A stretch of DNA of 64,000 bases from Microbacterium sp. SORGH_AS_0428. Lineage in GTDB: Bacteria > Actinomycetota > Actinomycetes > Actinomycetales > Microbacteriaceae. The DNA is taken from contig NZ_JAVIZT010000001.1 of NCBI RefSeq assembly GCF_031453615.1, positions 1,054,001-1,118,000 on the forward strand, given 5' to 3'. The translations under genes were made by a program, and so were the position numbers. Each line of letters starts with the position of its first letter. Positions within the stretch are counted from its first letter, which is position 1. A model generated the notes under the pieces. That model saw nothing but the letters and a program-made list of their open reading frames with translations, did no database searches and was not told where the DNA came from. This document shows positions 52,810-60,925 of the stretch, piece by piece.

Positions 52810-54705
52810 ATGTCCAGCCCCGCTCCCGCCCGTCGCAGTCCGTTCGCACGCCTCAAGAAGGATGAGGGACCGCGCGCCAACCTGCGCCAGTTGCTCCCGT
52901 TCCTCTTCGAGCACAAACGGGTGCTCGTCGTGGTCACGGTGCTCAGCGTCGTGGCCGCGGTCACGACGCTCGGGCAGCCACTGCTGGTGGGCGAGCTGAT
53001 CGCCCGCGTGCAGGCGAATGAGGGGCTCGGGCTGCTCGTATGGGGATTGGTCGCGCTCGTCGTCGGGTCGTCGCTGGTGTCCGGCTATCAGCACTACCTG
53101 CTGCAGCGCACCGGCACCGCGGTCGTCTTCTCGAGCCGTCGCCGGCTCATCGCCCGCATCCTCCACCTGCCGATCCGCGAGTTCGACGCCCGGCGCACCG
53201 GCGACCTCGTCTCGCGGGTCGGAACCGACACGACGCTCCTCTACGCGGTGCTCACGCAGGGGCTCGCCGACTCGGTCGGCAACGTGCTGATCTTCGTCGG
53301 CGCGGTCATCGCCATGCTGCTGATCGATCCGCTGCTGCTCCTGCTCATCCTCGTCGTCATCGGCGCCTCGATCGCCGTCGTCGGCGTCCTCAGCGGACGC
53401 ATCCGTCGCGCGACCCGGGAGCAGCAGGAGACGGTGGGCGAGCTCGCCTCGGGCGTGGAACGCGCCGTCGGCTCGATCCGCACCGTGCGCGCCGCAGGCG
53501 CCGGTGACCGCGAGCAGGCGAGCCTCGAGGGCGTCGCCGAGCGCGCGTACGGCAGCGGCGTGCGCGTGGCGAAGGCCTCGGCTCTCGTGGTTCCCGTCGC
53601 GGGTGTCGCGCTGCAGCTCTCGCTTCTCGTCGTGCTGGGCGTCGGCGGCTTCCGGGTCGCCTCGGGTGCGATCACGATCGCGAGCCTGGTCACGTTCGTG
53701 ATGTTCCTGTTCTTCCTGGTCCAGCCGCTGGGCTCCTTCTTCGGCGCGATCACGTCCGTCAGCCAGGCGCTGGGCGCGCTCGGCCGCATCCAGGAGGTCC
53801 TGGACCTGCCGACCGAGACGCAGGACGACGCGCAGATCGCGGCGCAGGTCGTCCCGGTGACGGATGCGGATCCCGCCGATATCGCGGTGGAGTTCCGCGA
53901 CGTGCACTTCCGCTATCCGGCGGCCGTCGCCGCCGCGCGCGCCAAGACCGAGGCGGAGGCGCGTGCACTTCTCGAGGTGGCCCGCGTGGACACGTCAGCG
54001 CTGGAGGCGGTCGCGGATGAAGCCGGCGACGTGCTGCGCGGCGTCTCGCTGCGCGTGCCGCGGGGCTCGCGTGTCGCACTGGTGGGCCCGTCGGGCGCGG
54101 GTAAGAGCACGACCCTGGCCCTCATCGAGCGGTTCTACGACCCGACGGCGGGCGCCATCCTGCTGGGCGGTCGCGACATCCGGACCCTCGACCGCGGGGA
54201 CCTGCGCGCGCAGCTGGGGTACGTGGAGCAGGACGCCCCGACGCTCGCGGGCACGCTCGGCGACAACCTGCGCCTGGCCTCGCCCGACGCGAGCGAAGAG
54301 GCGTGCGAGGCCGTCCTGCGCGCGGTGAATCTCGGCGAGGTGCTGGACCGCTCCCCCGAGGGCCTCGCCGCGCCCGTCGGCGAGGGCGGCGTGATGCTCT
54401 CCGGCGGCGAGCGTCAGCGCCTGGCGATCGCCCGCGCGCTGCTGGCTGCTCCCCCCATCCTGCTCCTGGACGAGTCGACCTCGTCGCTAGACGGACTGAA
54501 CGAGCAGCGGATGCGGGAGGCGATCGACGCCGTCGCCGAGGGACGCACCCTCATCGTGATCGCGCACCGACTGTCGACCGTCGTCGACAGCGACCTCATC
54601 GTCGTGATGGATCACGGCCGGGTCGTCGGCGCGGGCACGCACTCCGAGCTCGTCGCCGATGTGCCGCTGTACCGTGACCTCGCCAAGCACCAGCTGCTGG
54701 TCTGA
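52810..54705 (+). CDS. ABC exporter half-transporter (membrane domain fused to ATPase)
   Basis: A 631-residue protein. The membrane domain (about 30-330) has six helices and the coupling segment FDARRTGDLVSRVGTDTTLL. The ATPase domain has VEFRDVHFRYP (A-loop Tyr369), Walker A GPSGAGKSTT (Lys432), signature MLSGGERQRLAIARALL, Walker B ILLLDESTSSLD and H-loop VIAHRLSTV. An alanine/glutamate-rich stretch of about 37 residues (371-407) lies between the A-loop and the first core strand, where exporters normally have under 15. It probably works as a homodimer. Substrate unknown. Confidence 0.92.
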   Translation: MSSPAPARRSPFARLKKDEGPRANLRQLLPFLFEHKRVLVVVTVLSVVAAVTTLGQPLLVGELIARVQANEGLGLLVWGLVALVVGSSLVSGYQHYLLQRTGTAVVFSSRRRLIARILHLPIREFDARRTGDLVSRVGTDTTLLYAVLTQGLADSVGNVLIFVGAVIAMLLIDPLLLLLILVVIGASIAVVGVLSGRIRRATREQQETVGELASGVERAVGSIRTVRAAGAGDREQASLEGVAERAYGSGVRVAKASALVVPVAGVALQLSLLVVLGVGGFRVASGAITIASLVTFVMFLFFLVQPLGSFFGAITSVSQALGALGRIQEVLDLPTETQDDAQIAAQVVPVTDADPADIAVEFRDVHFRYPAAVAAARAKTEAEARALLEVARVDTSALEAVADEAGDVLRGVSLRVPRGSRVALVGPSGAGKSTTLALIERFYDPTAGAILLGGRDIRTLDRGDLRAQLGYVEQDAPTLAGTLGDNLRLASPDASEEACEAVLRAVNLGEVLDRSPEGLAAPVGEGGVMLSGGERQRLAIARALLAAPPILLLDESTSSLDGLNEQRMREAIDAVAEGRTLIVIAHRLSTVVDSDLIVVMDHGRVVGAGTHSELVADVPLYRDLAKHQLLV

Positions 54706-54729
54706 CGCCCGCACCGGGCCATCATCGCT

Positions 54730-54784
54730 CGAGGGGCCCGAAACGCGCCCGCTCACGTCCCCGCACCGCAACCCGCGTCCCTCG
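54730..54784. repeat. 55-bp palindromic element, copy 1 (degenerate)
   Basis: Begins CGAGGGGCCCGAAACGCG and ends CGCGTCCCTCG. The outer six bases pair perfectly and the inner arms have decayed. It has the same length and arm sequence type as copy 2 at 54804-54858, 74 bp on. Confidence 0.65.
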
Positions 54785-54803
54785 AACACACGTCGCACCC
54801 GTT

Positions 54804-54858
54804 CAAGGGACCCGAGACGCGGGCGCACGTTGTGTGTGCCCGCGTCTCGGGTCCCTCG
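54804..54858. repeat. 55-bp palindromic element, copy 2
   Basis: AGGGACCCGAGACGCGGGC (54806-54824) and GCCCGCGTCTCGGGTCCCT (54838-54856) pair at all 19 positions with a 13-nt loop. It sits between the convergent ABC exporter and PEP carboxykinase genes and has no U-tract. It may act as a two-way terminator. Confidence 0.8.
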
Positions 54859-54891
54859 AAATCCGGCCGGCACCCGCGGGAGGGCGAGTGC

Positions 54892-56772
54892 TCAGACGCG
54901 CGTGAGGCGGTAGCGCAGGGAGGCGAGCTCGGCACGCAGCGCCGACGGGATGCGGTCGCCGAAGGTGTCGAAGAACTCCTCCGTCAGCTCCGCCTCCGCC
55001 AGCCACGATTCCGGGTCGATCGCGAACAGCTCCGCCAGATCCGCGTCCGTGACATCGGTTCCCTCCAGGTTGAGGTCCTCGGGGCGAGGCAGTCGCCCGA
55101 TCGGGCTGGGCTCGGCCGGCACCTCGGACTCGAGGCGGCGCACGATCCACTCCAGCACGCGCACGTTGTCACCGAAGCCCGGCCAGAGGAACCGGCCGTC
55201 GGCACCGCGGCGGAACCAGTTCACCTGGAACACGCGCGGCGCGCGGTCGAAGCGCAGCGACCCGCCGACCTTGATCCAGTGCGCGAAGTAGTCGGCCATG
55301 TTGTAGCCGCAGAACGGGAGCATCGCGAACGGGTCGCGGCGCAGCTCTCCGACGGTCCCCTCGGCGGCGGCCGTCCGCTCGGACGAGATCGTCGCTCCGA
55401 GGAACACGCCGTGCGCCCAGTCCGTGGCTTCGACGACGAGCGGCACGTTGGTGGCGCGGCGACCGCCGAACAGGATGGCGTCCAGCGGCACGCCCTCCGG
55501 CGTCTCCCAGTCCTCCGCGACCTGCGGGCACTGTGCGGCGGCGACGGTGAAGCGCGAGTTCGGATGCGCGGCGGGTCGACCCGAGGCGGGGGTCCAGGGG
55601 TTTCCCTCCCAGTCGATGAGCTCGGCGGGGGCCTCGTCGGTGAGGCCCTCCCACCACACATCCCCGTCGGGGCGCAGCGCCACGTTCGTGAAGATCGTGT
55701 TGCCCCACAGCGTCTCCACCGCCGTGGCGTTGGTCGACTCGCCCGTGCCCGGCGCGACGCCGAAGAAGCCCGCCTCCGGGTTGATCGCCCACAGGCGCCC
55801 GTCCTCGCCCGGCCGCAGCCACGCGATGTCGTCGCCGAGGGTCTCGACGCGCCATCCCGGGATGGTGGGGCGCAGCATCGCGAGGTTCGTCTTGCCGCAC
55901 GCCGACGGGAACGCCGCGGCGACGTGGTAGCGCTTGCCCTCGGGGCTGATGACTCGGATGAGCAGCATGTGCTCGGCGAGCCAGCCCTCGTTGCGCCCGA
56001 TCACCGAGGCGATGCGCAGCGCGAAGCACTTCTTCGCGAGGATCGCGTTGCCGCCGTAGCCCGAGCCGTACGAGTAGACCTCGAGCGTGTCCGGGAAGTG
56101 GACGATGTACTTGTCGTCGTTGCAGGGCCACGCGACATCGGCTTGGCCGGGCTCCAGCGGAGCACCCACCGAGTGCACGGTGCGCACCCACTCGGCGCCG
56201 TCCGCGATCTGCTGCAGGACGGCGGATCCGACGCGCGTCATGATGTTGATCGAGACGACGGCGTAGGGCGAGTCCGTCACCTGAACGCCGATGTGCGAGA
56301 GCGGGCCGCCGACGGTTCCCATCGAGAACGGCACCACGTACATCGTCCGCCCGCGCATGGAGCCCGCGAACAGCGCGTCGAGGCGGGTGCGCATCGCGTC
56401 GGGCTCCGCCCAGTTGTTCGTCGGGCCCGCGTCCTCCTCCTTCTCGGAGGCGATGAAGGTGCGACCCTCGGTGCGGGCGACGTCGCTGGGGTGGGAGCGA
56501 GCGAGGTACGACCCCGGACGCCACTCGGGGTTGAGCTTGATGAGAGAGCCCGCATCCACCATCGATCGCAGCAGCATGTCGTTCTCGGCCTGCGATCCGT
56601 CGACCCAGTGGATGCGGTCGGGCTGGGTGAGGGCGGCGATCTCGTCGACCCACCGGGTCAGCGCGGCCATACCGGGCCCGGATGCGGTCGGGCGAGCACC
56701 GTAGGTCGTCGCCGTGCGGGCGGCGGTGGGGCGCGTGGGGGCGCTCGAGGTGTAGCTCTCAGCAAGGGCCAT
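54892..56772 (-). CDS. pckG: Phosphoenolpyruvate carboxykinase (GTP)
   Basis: A 626-residue GTP-dependent enzyme turning oxaloacetate into PEP for gluconeogenesis. Motifs: [54 protein letters not shown], the kinase P-loop [30 protein letters not shown] and the guanine-site region [17 protein letters not shown] 56772 has GGAG 5 nt upstream; a reading from 56790 is less likely. It diverges from the RamB/PrpR-like regulator, which may control it. Confidence 0.97.
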   Translation of the reverse strand: MALAESYTSSAPTRPTAARTATTYGARPTASGPGMAALTRWVDEIAALTQPDRIHWVDGSQAENDMLLRSMVDAGSLIKLNPEWRPGSYLARSHPSDVARTEGRTFIASEKEEDAGPTNNWAEPDAMRTRLDALFAGSMRGRTMYVVPFSMGTVGGPLSHIGVQVTDSPYAVVSINIMTRVGSAVLQQIADGAEWVRTVHSVGAPLEPGQADVAWPCNDDKYIVHFPDTLEVYSYGSGYGGNAILAKKCFALRIASVIGRNEGWLAEHMLLIRVISPEGKRYHVAAAFPSACGKTNLAMLRPTIPGWRVETLGDDIAWLRPGEDGRLWAINPEAGFFGVAPGTGESTNATAVETLWGNTIFTNVALRPDGDVWWEGLTDEAPAELIDWEGNPWTPASGRPAAHPNSRFTVAAAQCPQVAEDWETPEGVPLDAILFGGRRATNVPLVVEATDWAHGVFLGATISSERTAAAEGTVGELRRDPFAMLPFCGYNMADYFAHWIKVGGSLRFDRAPRVFQVNWFRRGADGRFLWPGFGDNVRVLEWIVRRLESEVPAEPSPIGRLPRPEDLNLEGTDVTDADLAELFAIDPESWLAEAELTEEFFDTFGDRIPSALRAELASLRYRLTRV

Positions 56773-56861
56773 GATCACTCCAGTCGGCATCGGCGGCGTT
56801 CAGAACGTGGGTTCCCTGCAAGAATGGCGCCCCTTCATCCCGCTTTTCATGGAGTTCCTGT

Positions 56862-56890
56862 CGAAAGAGTGACGGTTCTTTCGCTATTCT
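56862..56890 (+). promoter_or_regulatory. RamB/PrpR-like gene promoter with overlapping dyad
   Basis: CGAAAGA (56862-56868) and TCTTTCG (56877-56883) form a perfect dyad with an 8-nt spacer. TATTCT (56885-56890) follows at once and stands 6 nt before the ATG, so the dyad covers the -35 region of a leaderless promoter. This is what an autorepressor site would look like. It could also serve the divergent pckG. Confidence 0.6.
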
Positions 56891-56896
56891 CAAAAC

Positions 56897-58333
56897 ATGC
56901 CATCGACCACGATCGAGCTGGCCACCCTCGGCCATCGCATCCGTCACTTCCGTACGGCGGCGGGGCTCACCCTCGACGAGCTCGGGGCCGCCGTGGGCGT
57001 CGCGGGCAGCCACCTCAGCCTCATCGAGAACGGCAAGCGCGAGCCGAAGCTGTCGCTGCTGCAGGAGATCGCAGCGGCCACGGGCACCCAGCTGGCCGAG
57101 CTGCTGTCCACCGAGCCACCGAATCGGCGCGCGGCGCTGGAGATCGAGCTCGAGCGCGCGCAGACCTCCCACGCGTTCCGGCAGCTGGGACTGCCGCCGA
57201 TCCGGGTCACGAAGGCACTGAGCGACGAGACCATCGAGACCGTCCTGGGGCTGCACCACGAGTTGCAGCGCCGCGAACGCGAAGCCATCGCGACGCCCGA
57301 GGAGGCCCGCCGCGCCAACACGGACATGCGGCTGCGGATGCGGGAGATGAACAACCACCTCCCCGACATCGAGAGACTCGCCGAGAAGCAGCTCAAGTCG
57401 GCGGGCCACACCTCCGGCGCCCTCACGCACCGCACGGTGAGCATCATGGCCGAGCAGCTGGGCTTCGAGCTCATCTACGCGGGCGACCTGCCCGCATCCA
57501 CCCGCTCCATCACCGACCTCGAGAACGGGCGGATCTACCTGCCGCCGGCCTCGATTCCCGGTGGCCACGGGCTGCGCTCGATGGCGCTGCAGGCGATGGC
57601 GCACCGACTGCTGGGGCACCAACCGCCCCGCGACTACGCCGAGTTCCTGCAGCAGCGACTCGAGATCAACTACTACGCCGCGGCGTGCCTGATGCCGCCG
57701 GCACCCGCGGTGGCCTTCCTGCAGCAGGCGAAGAAGGAGCGCAACCTCGCCGTGGAAGACTTCCGCGACGCGTTCGGGGTGACGCACGAGGCCGCCGGGA
57801 TGCGGATGACGAACCTGCTCACCGAGCACATCGGCATCCGTCTGCACTTCCTGCGGGTCGCCGGCGACGGCGCCATCTCACGCGTGTACGAGAACGACGG
57901 CCTTCCGCTGCCGATGGACGTGACGGGAGCGGTCGAGGGACAGATCGTGTGCCGCAAGTTCGCCGCCCGCGCGGCGTTCGCCGAGCAGAACCGCACGACC
58001 GAGCACTACCAGTACACCGACACCCCCTCCGGCACCTTCTGGTGCTCGACCCAGACCGGCACGACCCACGACGGCGAGTTCTCGATCACGGTGGGCGTCC
58101 CGTTCGACGACGCGAAGTGGTTCCGCGGGCGCGAGACGGCCAAGCGGGCGAGTTCGCAGTGCCCCGACGAGTCGTGCTGCCGCCGCCCGTCGAGCCAGGC
58201 CGCCGAACGCTGGCAAGGGCGGGCGTGGCCGAGCGCGCGCGTGCACATGCAGATGTTCACCCCGCTGCCGCGCGGCGCCTTCCCCGGCGTCGACGACAGC
58301 GAGGTCTACGACTTCCTCGACCGGCACGCCTGA
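56897..58333 (+). CDS. RamB/PrpR-like XRE-family regulator with acyl-CoA-type sensing domain
   Basis: A 478-residue regulator. The N-terminal HTH (IRHFRTAAGLTLDELGAAVGVAGSHLSLIENGKREP) is followed by an ImmA/IrrE-like middle region with SMALQAMAHRLLGHQ and NYYAAACLMP. The C-terminal short-chain fatty acyl regulator domain has FAEQNRTTEHYQYTDTPSGTFWCSTQTG and a cysteine group QCPDESCCRRPSSQAAERW. Mycobacterial PrpR binds acyl-CoA and an iron-sulfur cluster through this domain. RamB and PrpR govern acetate, glyoxylate and methylcitrate genes; here the neighbour is PEP carboxykinase. Confidence 0.9.
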   Translation: MPSTTIELATLGHRIRHFRTAAGLTLDELGAAVGVAGSHLSLIENGKREPKLSLLQEIAAATGTQLAELLSTEPPNRRAALEIELERAQTSHAFRQLGLPPIRVTKALSDETIETVLGLHHELQRREREAIATPEEARRANTDMRLRMREMNNHLPDIERLAEKQLKSAGHTSGALTHRTVSIMAEQLGFELIYAGDLPASTRSITDLENGRIYLPPASIPGGHGLRSMALQAMAHRLLGHQPPRDYAEFLQQRLEINYYAAACLMPPAPAVAFLQQAKKERNLAVEDFRDAFGVTHEAAGMRMTNLLTEHIGIRLHFLRVAGDGAISRVYENDGLPLPMDVTGAVEGQIVCRKFAARAAFAEQNRTTEHYQYTDTPSGTFWCSTQTGTTHDGEFSITVGVPFDDAKWFRGRETAKRASSQCPDESCCRRPSSQAAERWQGRAWPSARVHMQMFTPLPRGAFPGVDDSEVYDFLDRHA

Positions 58334-58349
58334 CCCGCCGCGCGAGCGA

Positions 58350-58403
58350 GGATCCGTTCCCCGAGCGCGCATCCGATGGAGTGCTCACTCGGCGAACGGA
58401 TGC
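58350..58403. repeat. 54-bp inverted repeat between convergent genes
   Basis: GGATCCGTTCCCCGAG (58350-58365) and CTCGGCGAACGGATGC (58388-58403) pair at 14 of 16 positions with a 22-nt spacer. It fills the 70-bp junction and ends at the last base before the minus-strand stop codon at 58404. Confidence 0.7.
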
Positions 58404-59690
58404 TCACTCGGCAGTCGACGGTGTGCCGACCGCCCAGAGAGCCTGGGGAAGCCGGTCGTGCAGCACCCACTCCCCCACCCAGCGGTTCTTGTAGAGCACC
58501 GGGTTGTGGCTGGAGACGGTGCGGGCGTTGCGCCAGTGTCGGTCGAGGTGCGCTCCGCGCGCCGTGGCCGACGCCCCCAGGGTGTCGAACAGCCGCGAGG
58601 TGAGCTGTTGCACCGCGCCGGTCGCGAAGGACTGGGCCTCGGCGGCCCGGATCTCTGCGAGCCCCGCCAACCGGCGCGCGCGGTCGACGGCCACCTCATC
58701 GCCGGGCCGATCGCGCGCCTCCAGCGCGGCCCCGTAGGCCTCCTCGATCGCCTCCGCGACGGCGGCGACACTCGCGTCGACGGCGAAGGCGGATGCGGCG
58801 AGCTCGCCCAGCAGGGCCTGGATCTGCGCGTCGTCCTGCACCCGGGCGGCCGTGCCATGACTGTAGACGCGGAATCGTGCGCGCACGGCGGCGGCCGCAT
58901 CGGCGACGGCTGCGTGCGCGATCCCGGCCAGCACCGCCAGCAGGACGAGCTGGTAGAGCCCGGTCTGGTACGCGAACCGGTCGGCGACCGGCAGGACGTC
59001 CACGGGCTCCACGACGGCGTTCTCGAAGACGATGGTGCCCGTTCCGGTGAGGCGCTGGCCGAAGCCGTCCCAATCGTCGATGACCGTGACACCAGGCTGG
59101 TCGAGTCGCACCAGCGCCGCGACGTCCACACCGTCGGAGAGGCGATGGGCGACGGTGTCGGTCCACTCGGCGAAGATGCTGCCGGTCGTGTAGAACTTTC
59201 TGCCGTTCAGGCGAAGCACGCCGTCTGCATCCGTCGAGAGCTCCGCGCCCGCCCGCGACGTGGTCGAGCCGGCGGCCTCGCTCCAGGAGTTGCCACTGAT
59301 CTCGCCCCCGGCGATGCGCTCCCGCCACCGCCGTGCGAAGCGTGCATCCGTCGTCGTCAGCGTCTGCTCGACGAGCGCGATGTGGCCGCGCAGGATCTGC
59401 GGGATGTTGGCGTCGGCCGCGGCTATCGCCACGAGCAGCCGCGTGAAGGTGGGCCAGTCCAGCCCCAGCCCGCCGTCGGCGAGCGGCAGCCGGGCCCTCC
59501 CGAGCCCCGCTTCGCGGAGGGACGCGACGGCGTCGCGAGGAAGCTCGCGCGCGAGGTCGCGACCTCCTGCTCCCTCGGCCACGGCGTCGACGATCGGACG
59601 GAACCGCGTCTCGATGTCTGCCGGCAGACGCGCCCAGAGCTGGTCGTCGATGTGCGTGCGGACACCGGCCGCCACGGATGCCGTGCTCAT
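58404..59690 (-). CDS. Acyl-CoA dehydrogenase-fold flavin monooxygenase (DszC/SfnB-like), second copy
   Basis: A 428-residue protein with the acyl-CoA dehydrogenase fold used by DszC and SfnB oxygenases. It has LREAGLGRARLPLADGGLGLDW, NSWSEAAGSTTSRAG, LRLNGRKFYTTGSIFAEW, VIDDWDGFGQRLTGTGTIVFE and the DszC-like end DRHWRNARTVSSHNPVLYKNRWVGEWVL. These enzymes use reduced flavin and oxygen on sulfur or nitrogen compounds. Its ATG overlaps the upstream gene's stop by 4 nt. It is similar in layout to that gene, suggesting an old duplication or a heteromer. Confidence 0.85.
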   Translation of the reverse strand: MSTASVAAGVRTHIDDQLWARLPADIETRFRPIVDAVAEGAGGRDLARELPRDAVASLREAGLGRARLPLADGGLGLDWPTFTRLLVAIAAADANIPQILRGHIALVEQTLTTTDARFARRWRERIAGGEISGNSWSEAAGSTTSRAGAELSTDADGVLRLNGRKFYTTGSIFAEWTDTVAHRLSDGVDVAALVRLDQPGVTVIDDWDGFGQRLTGTGTIVFENAVVEPVDVLPVADRFAYQTGLYQLVLLAVLAGIAHAAVADAAAAVRARFRVYSHGTAARVQDDAQIQALLGELAASAFAVDASVAAVAEAIEEAYGAALEARDRPGDEVAVDRARRLAGLAEIRAAEAQSFATGAVQQLTSRLFDTLGASATARGAHLDRHWRNARTVSSHNPVLYKNRWVGEWVLHDRLPQALWAVGTPSTAE

Positions 59691-60913
59691 GTGTACAGGG
59701 AGATCGGCTGGACGACGCCCGTGAGGAAGTGCGCCCCCACCTCGAGCTTCTTGTAGTCGACCGGGTCGTGGAGGGAGTGGGTGCGGATGTTGCGCCAGTG
59801 CAGATCGAGGCCGACGCGGTTCGCCGTCGAGCTCGTTCCCGTGGCCTCGAAGACGCGGTGGGCGACGTCGGTCGCCGTGTCGCTGGCCACGACCTTCAGC
59901 TGCGCGATCTCGATCGCGATCTCGGCGCGGTCCTCGGCGGTGACGTCGGCACCCCGGGAGATGACCTCGTCGAAGCGCCGGTTGACGCGGTCGGCGAGCG
60001 CCTCGACGGCGGCGGTGCGCGAGACGAGCTCGCCGTACAGTCGCCGTACGAAGGGGTCGTCGCTGTAGGTCGCGACGCCCGAGAGGAACCACGAGTTGGC
60101 CCTCGCATTTGTCAGCTCGCGCGCCTGGGCGAGCGCGCCCTGCGCGATGCCGAGGTAGAGGTTTCCGAACACGAGCTGGATCGCGGGCGTCACGAAGCTC
60201 TGGATCGGCTCGTCCGTGCCGAATCCCAGGAGGTGCTCCGACTCCACCCGCACATCGCGATAGGTGACGGTGTTGCTCGCCGACAGCCGCTGGCCGAGGT
60301 TGTCCCAGTCATCGACGAGCTCGACACCGGGGTGCCCGTAGGGCAGGACGAGGAAGGCGAACGCACCCGCATCCGGACCGTCCTCGACGACGGCGTTGAT
60401 CAGCAACGCCTCGCCGACACCCGACCCGGTCGAGTACCGCTTGAAGCCGTTCAGCCGATAGCCGTCGCCGTCGACCGTGAGCGAGAGGTTCGGGTCGACG
60501 GGGTTCACCGAGTCGCCCCAGATCCATCGCCCGGCGACCGTGGCGCGGAACCAGCGCTCGCGCTCCGCCGGCGGTGCGACGAGAGCGATGTTGGCCTCGT
60601 TCACGTAGTGGTAGCCGAGCACCTGTGCGATGGAGGCGTCGCTGCGCGCGAGGATGCGCACCGCGCGCAACGCGCTCTCCCAGTGGGCGCCGCCGCCCCC
60701 GTACTCGGCGGGATCGAGCAGGGTCGTGAGCTGCGCATCCTTCAGGAGCTGCGCTTCGGCGAACGGCTGTGCGTTCGCACGGTCGCGGGCGAGCGCGTCG
60801 AGGGCGAGGCGCTCGGCGACGGATGCCGCGACCGCATCCCAGTGCGCGAGTTCGGCCGCGTCCGCGGTGCCGTGGAAGTGGGTGCGGGCGGGGGTGAGAG
60901 TCGGTGACGTCAT
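59687..60913 (-). CDS. Acyl-CoA dehydrogenase-fold flavin monooxygenase (DszC/SfnB-like), first copy
   Basis: A 408-residue relative of DszC. It has AQLTTLLDPAEYGGGGAHWESALRAVRILARSDASIAQVLGYHY, IWGDSVNPVDPNLSLTVDGDGYRLNGFKRYSTGS, VELVDDWDNLGQRLSASNTVTYRDV and HWRNIRTHSLHDPVDYKKLEVG. The pattern fits sulfone/sulfide or related oxygenases rather than acyl-CoA dehydrogenases, which would keep a catalytic glutamate. It lies 12 nt after the LLM oxygenase gene in the same operon. The substrate is unknown; no flavin reductase gene is in view. Confidence 0.87.
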   Translation of the reverse strand: MTSPTLTPARTHFHGTADAAELAHWDAVAASVAERLALDALARDRANAQPFAEAQLLKDAQLTTLLDPAEYGGGGAHWESALRAVRILARSDASIAQVLGYHYVNEANIALVAPPAERERWFRATVAGRWIWGDSVNPVDPNLSLTVDGDGYRLNGFKRYSTGSGVGEALLINAVVEDGPDAGAFAFLVLPYGHPGVELVDDWDNLGQRLSASNTVTYRDVRVESEHLLGFGTDEPIQSFVTPAIQLVFGNLYLGIAQGALAQARELTNARANSWFLSGVATYSDDPFVRRLYGELVSRTAAVEALADRVNRRFDEVISRGADVTAEDRAEIAIEIAQLKVVASDTATDVAHRVFEATGTSSTANRVGLDLHWRNIRTHSLHDPVDYKKLEVGAHFLTGVVQPISLYT

Positions 60914-60925
60914 GGCGGTTCCTTC

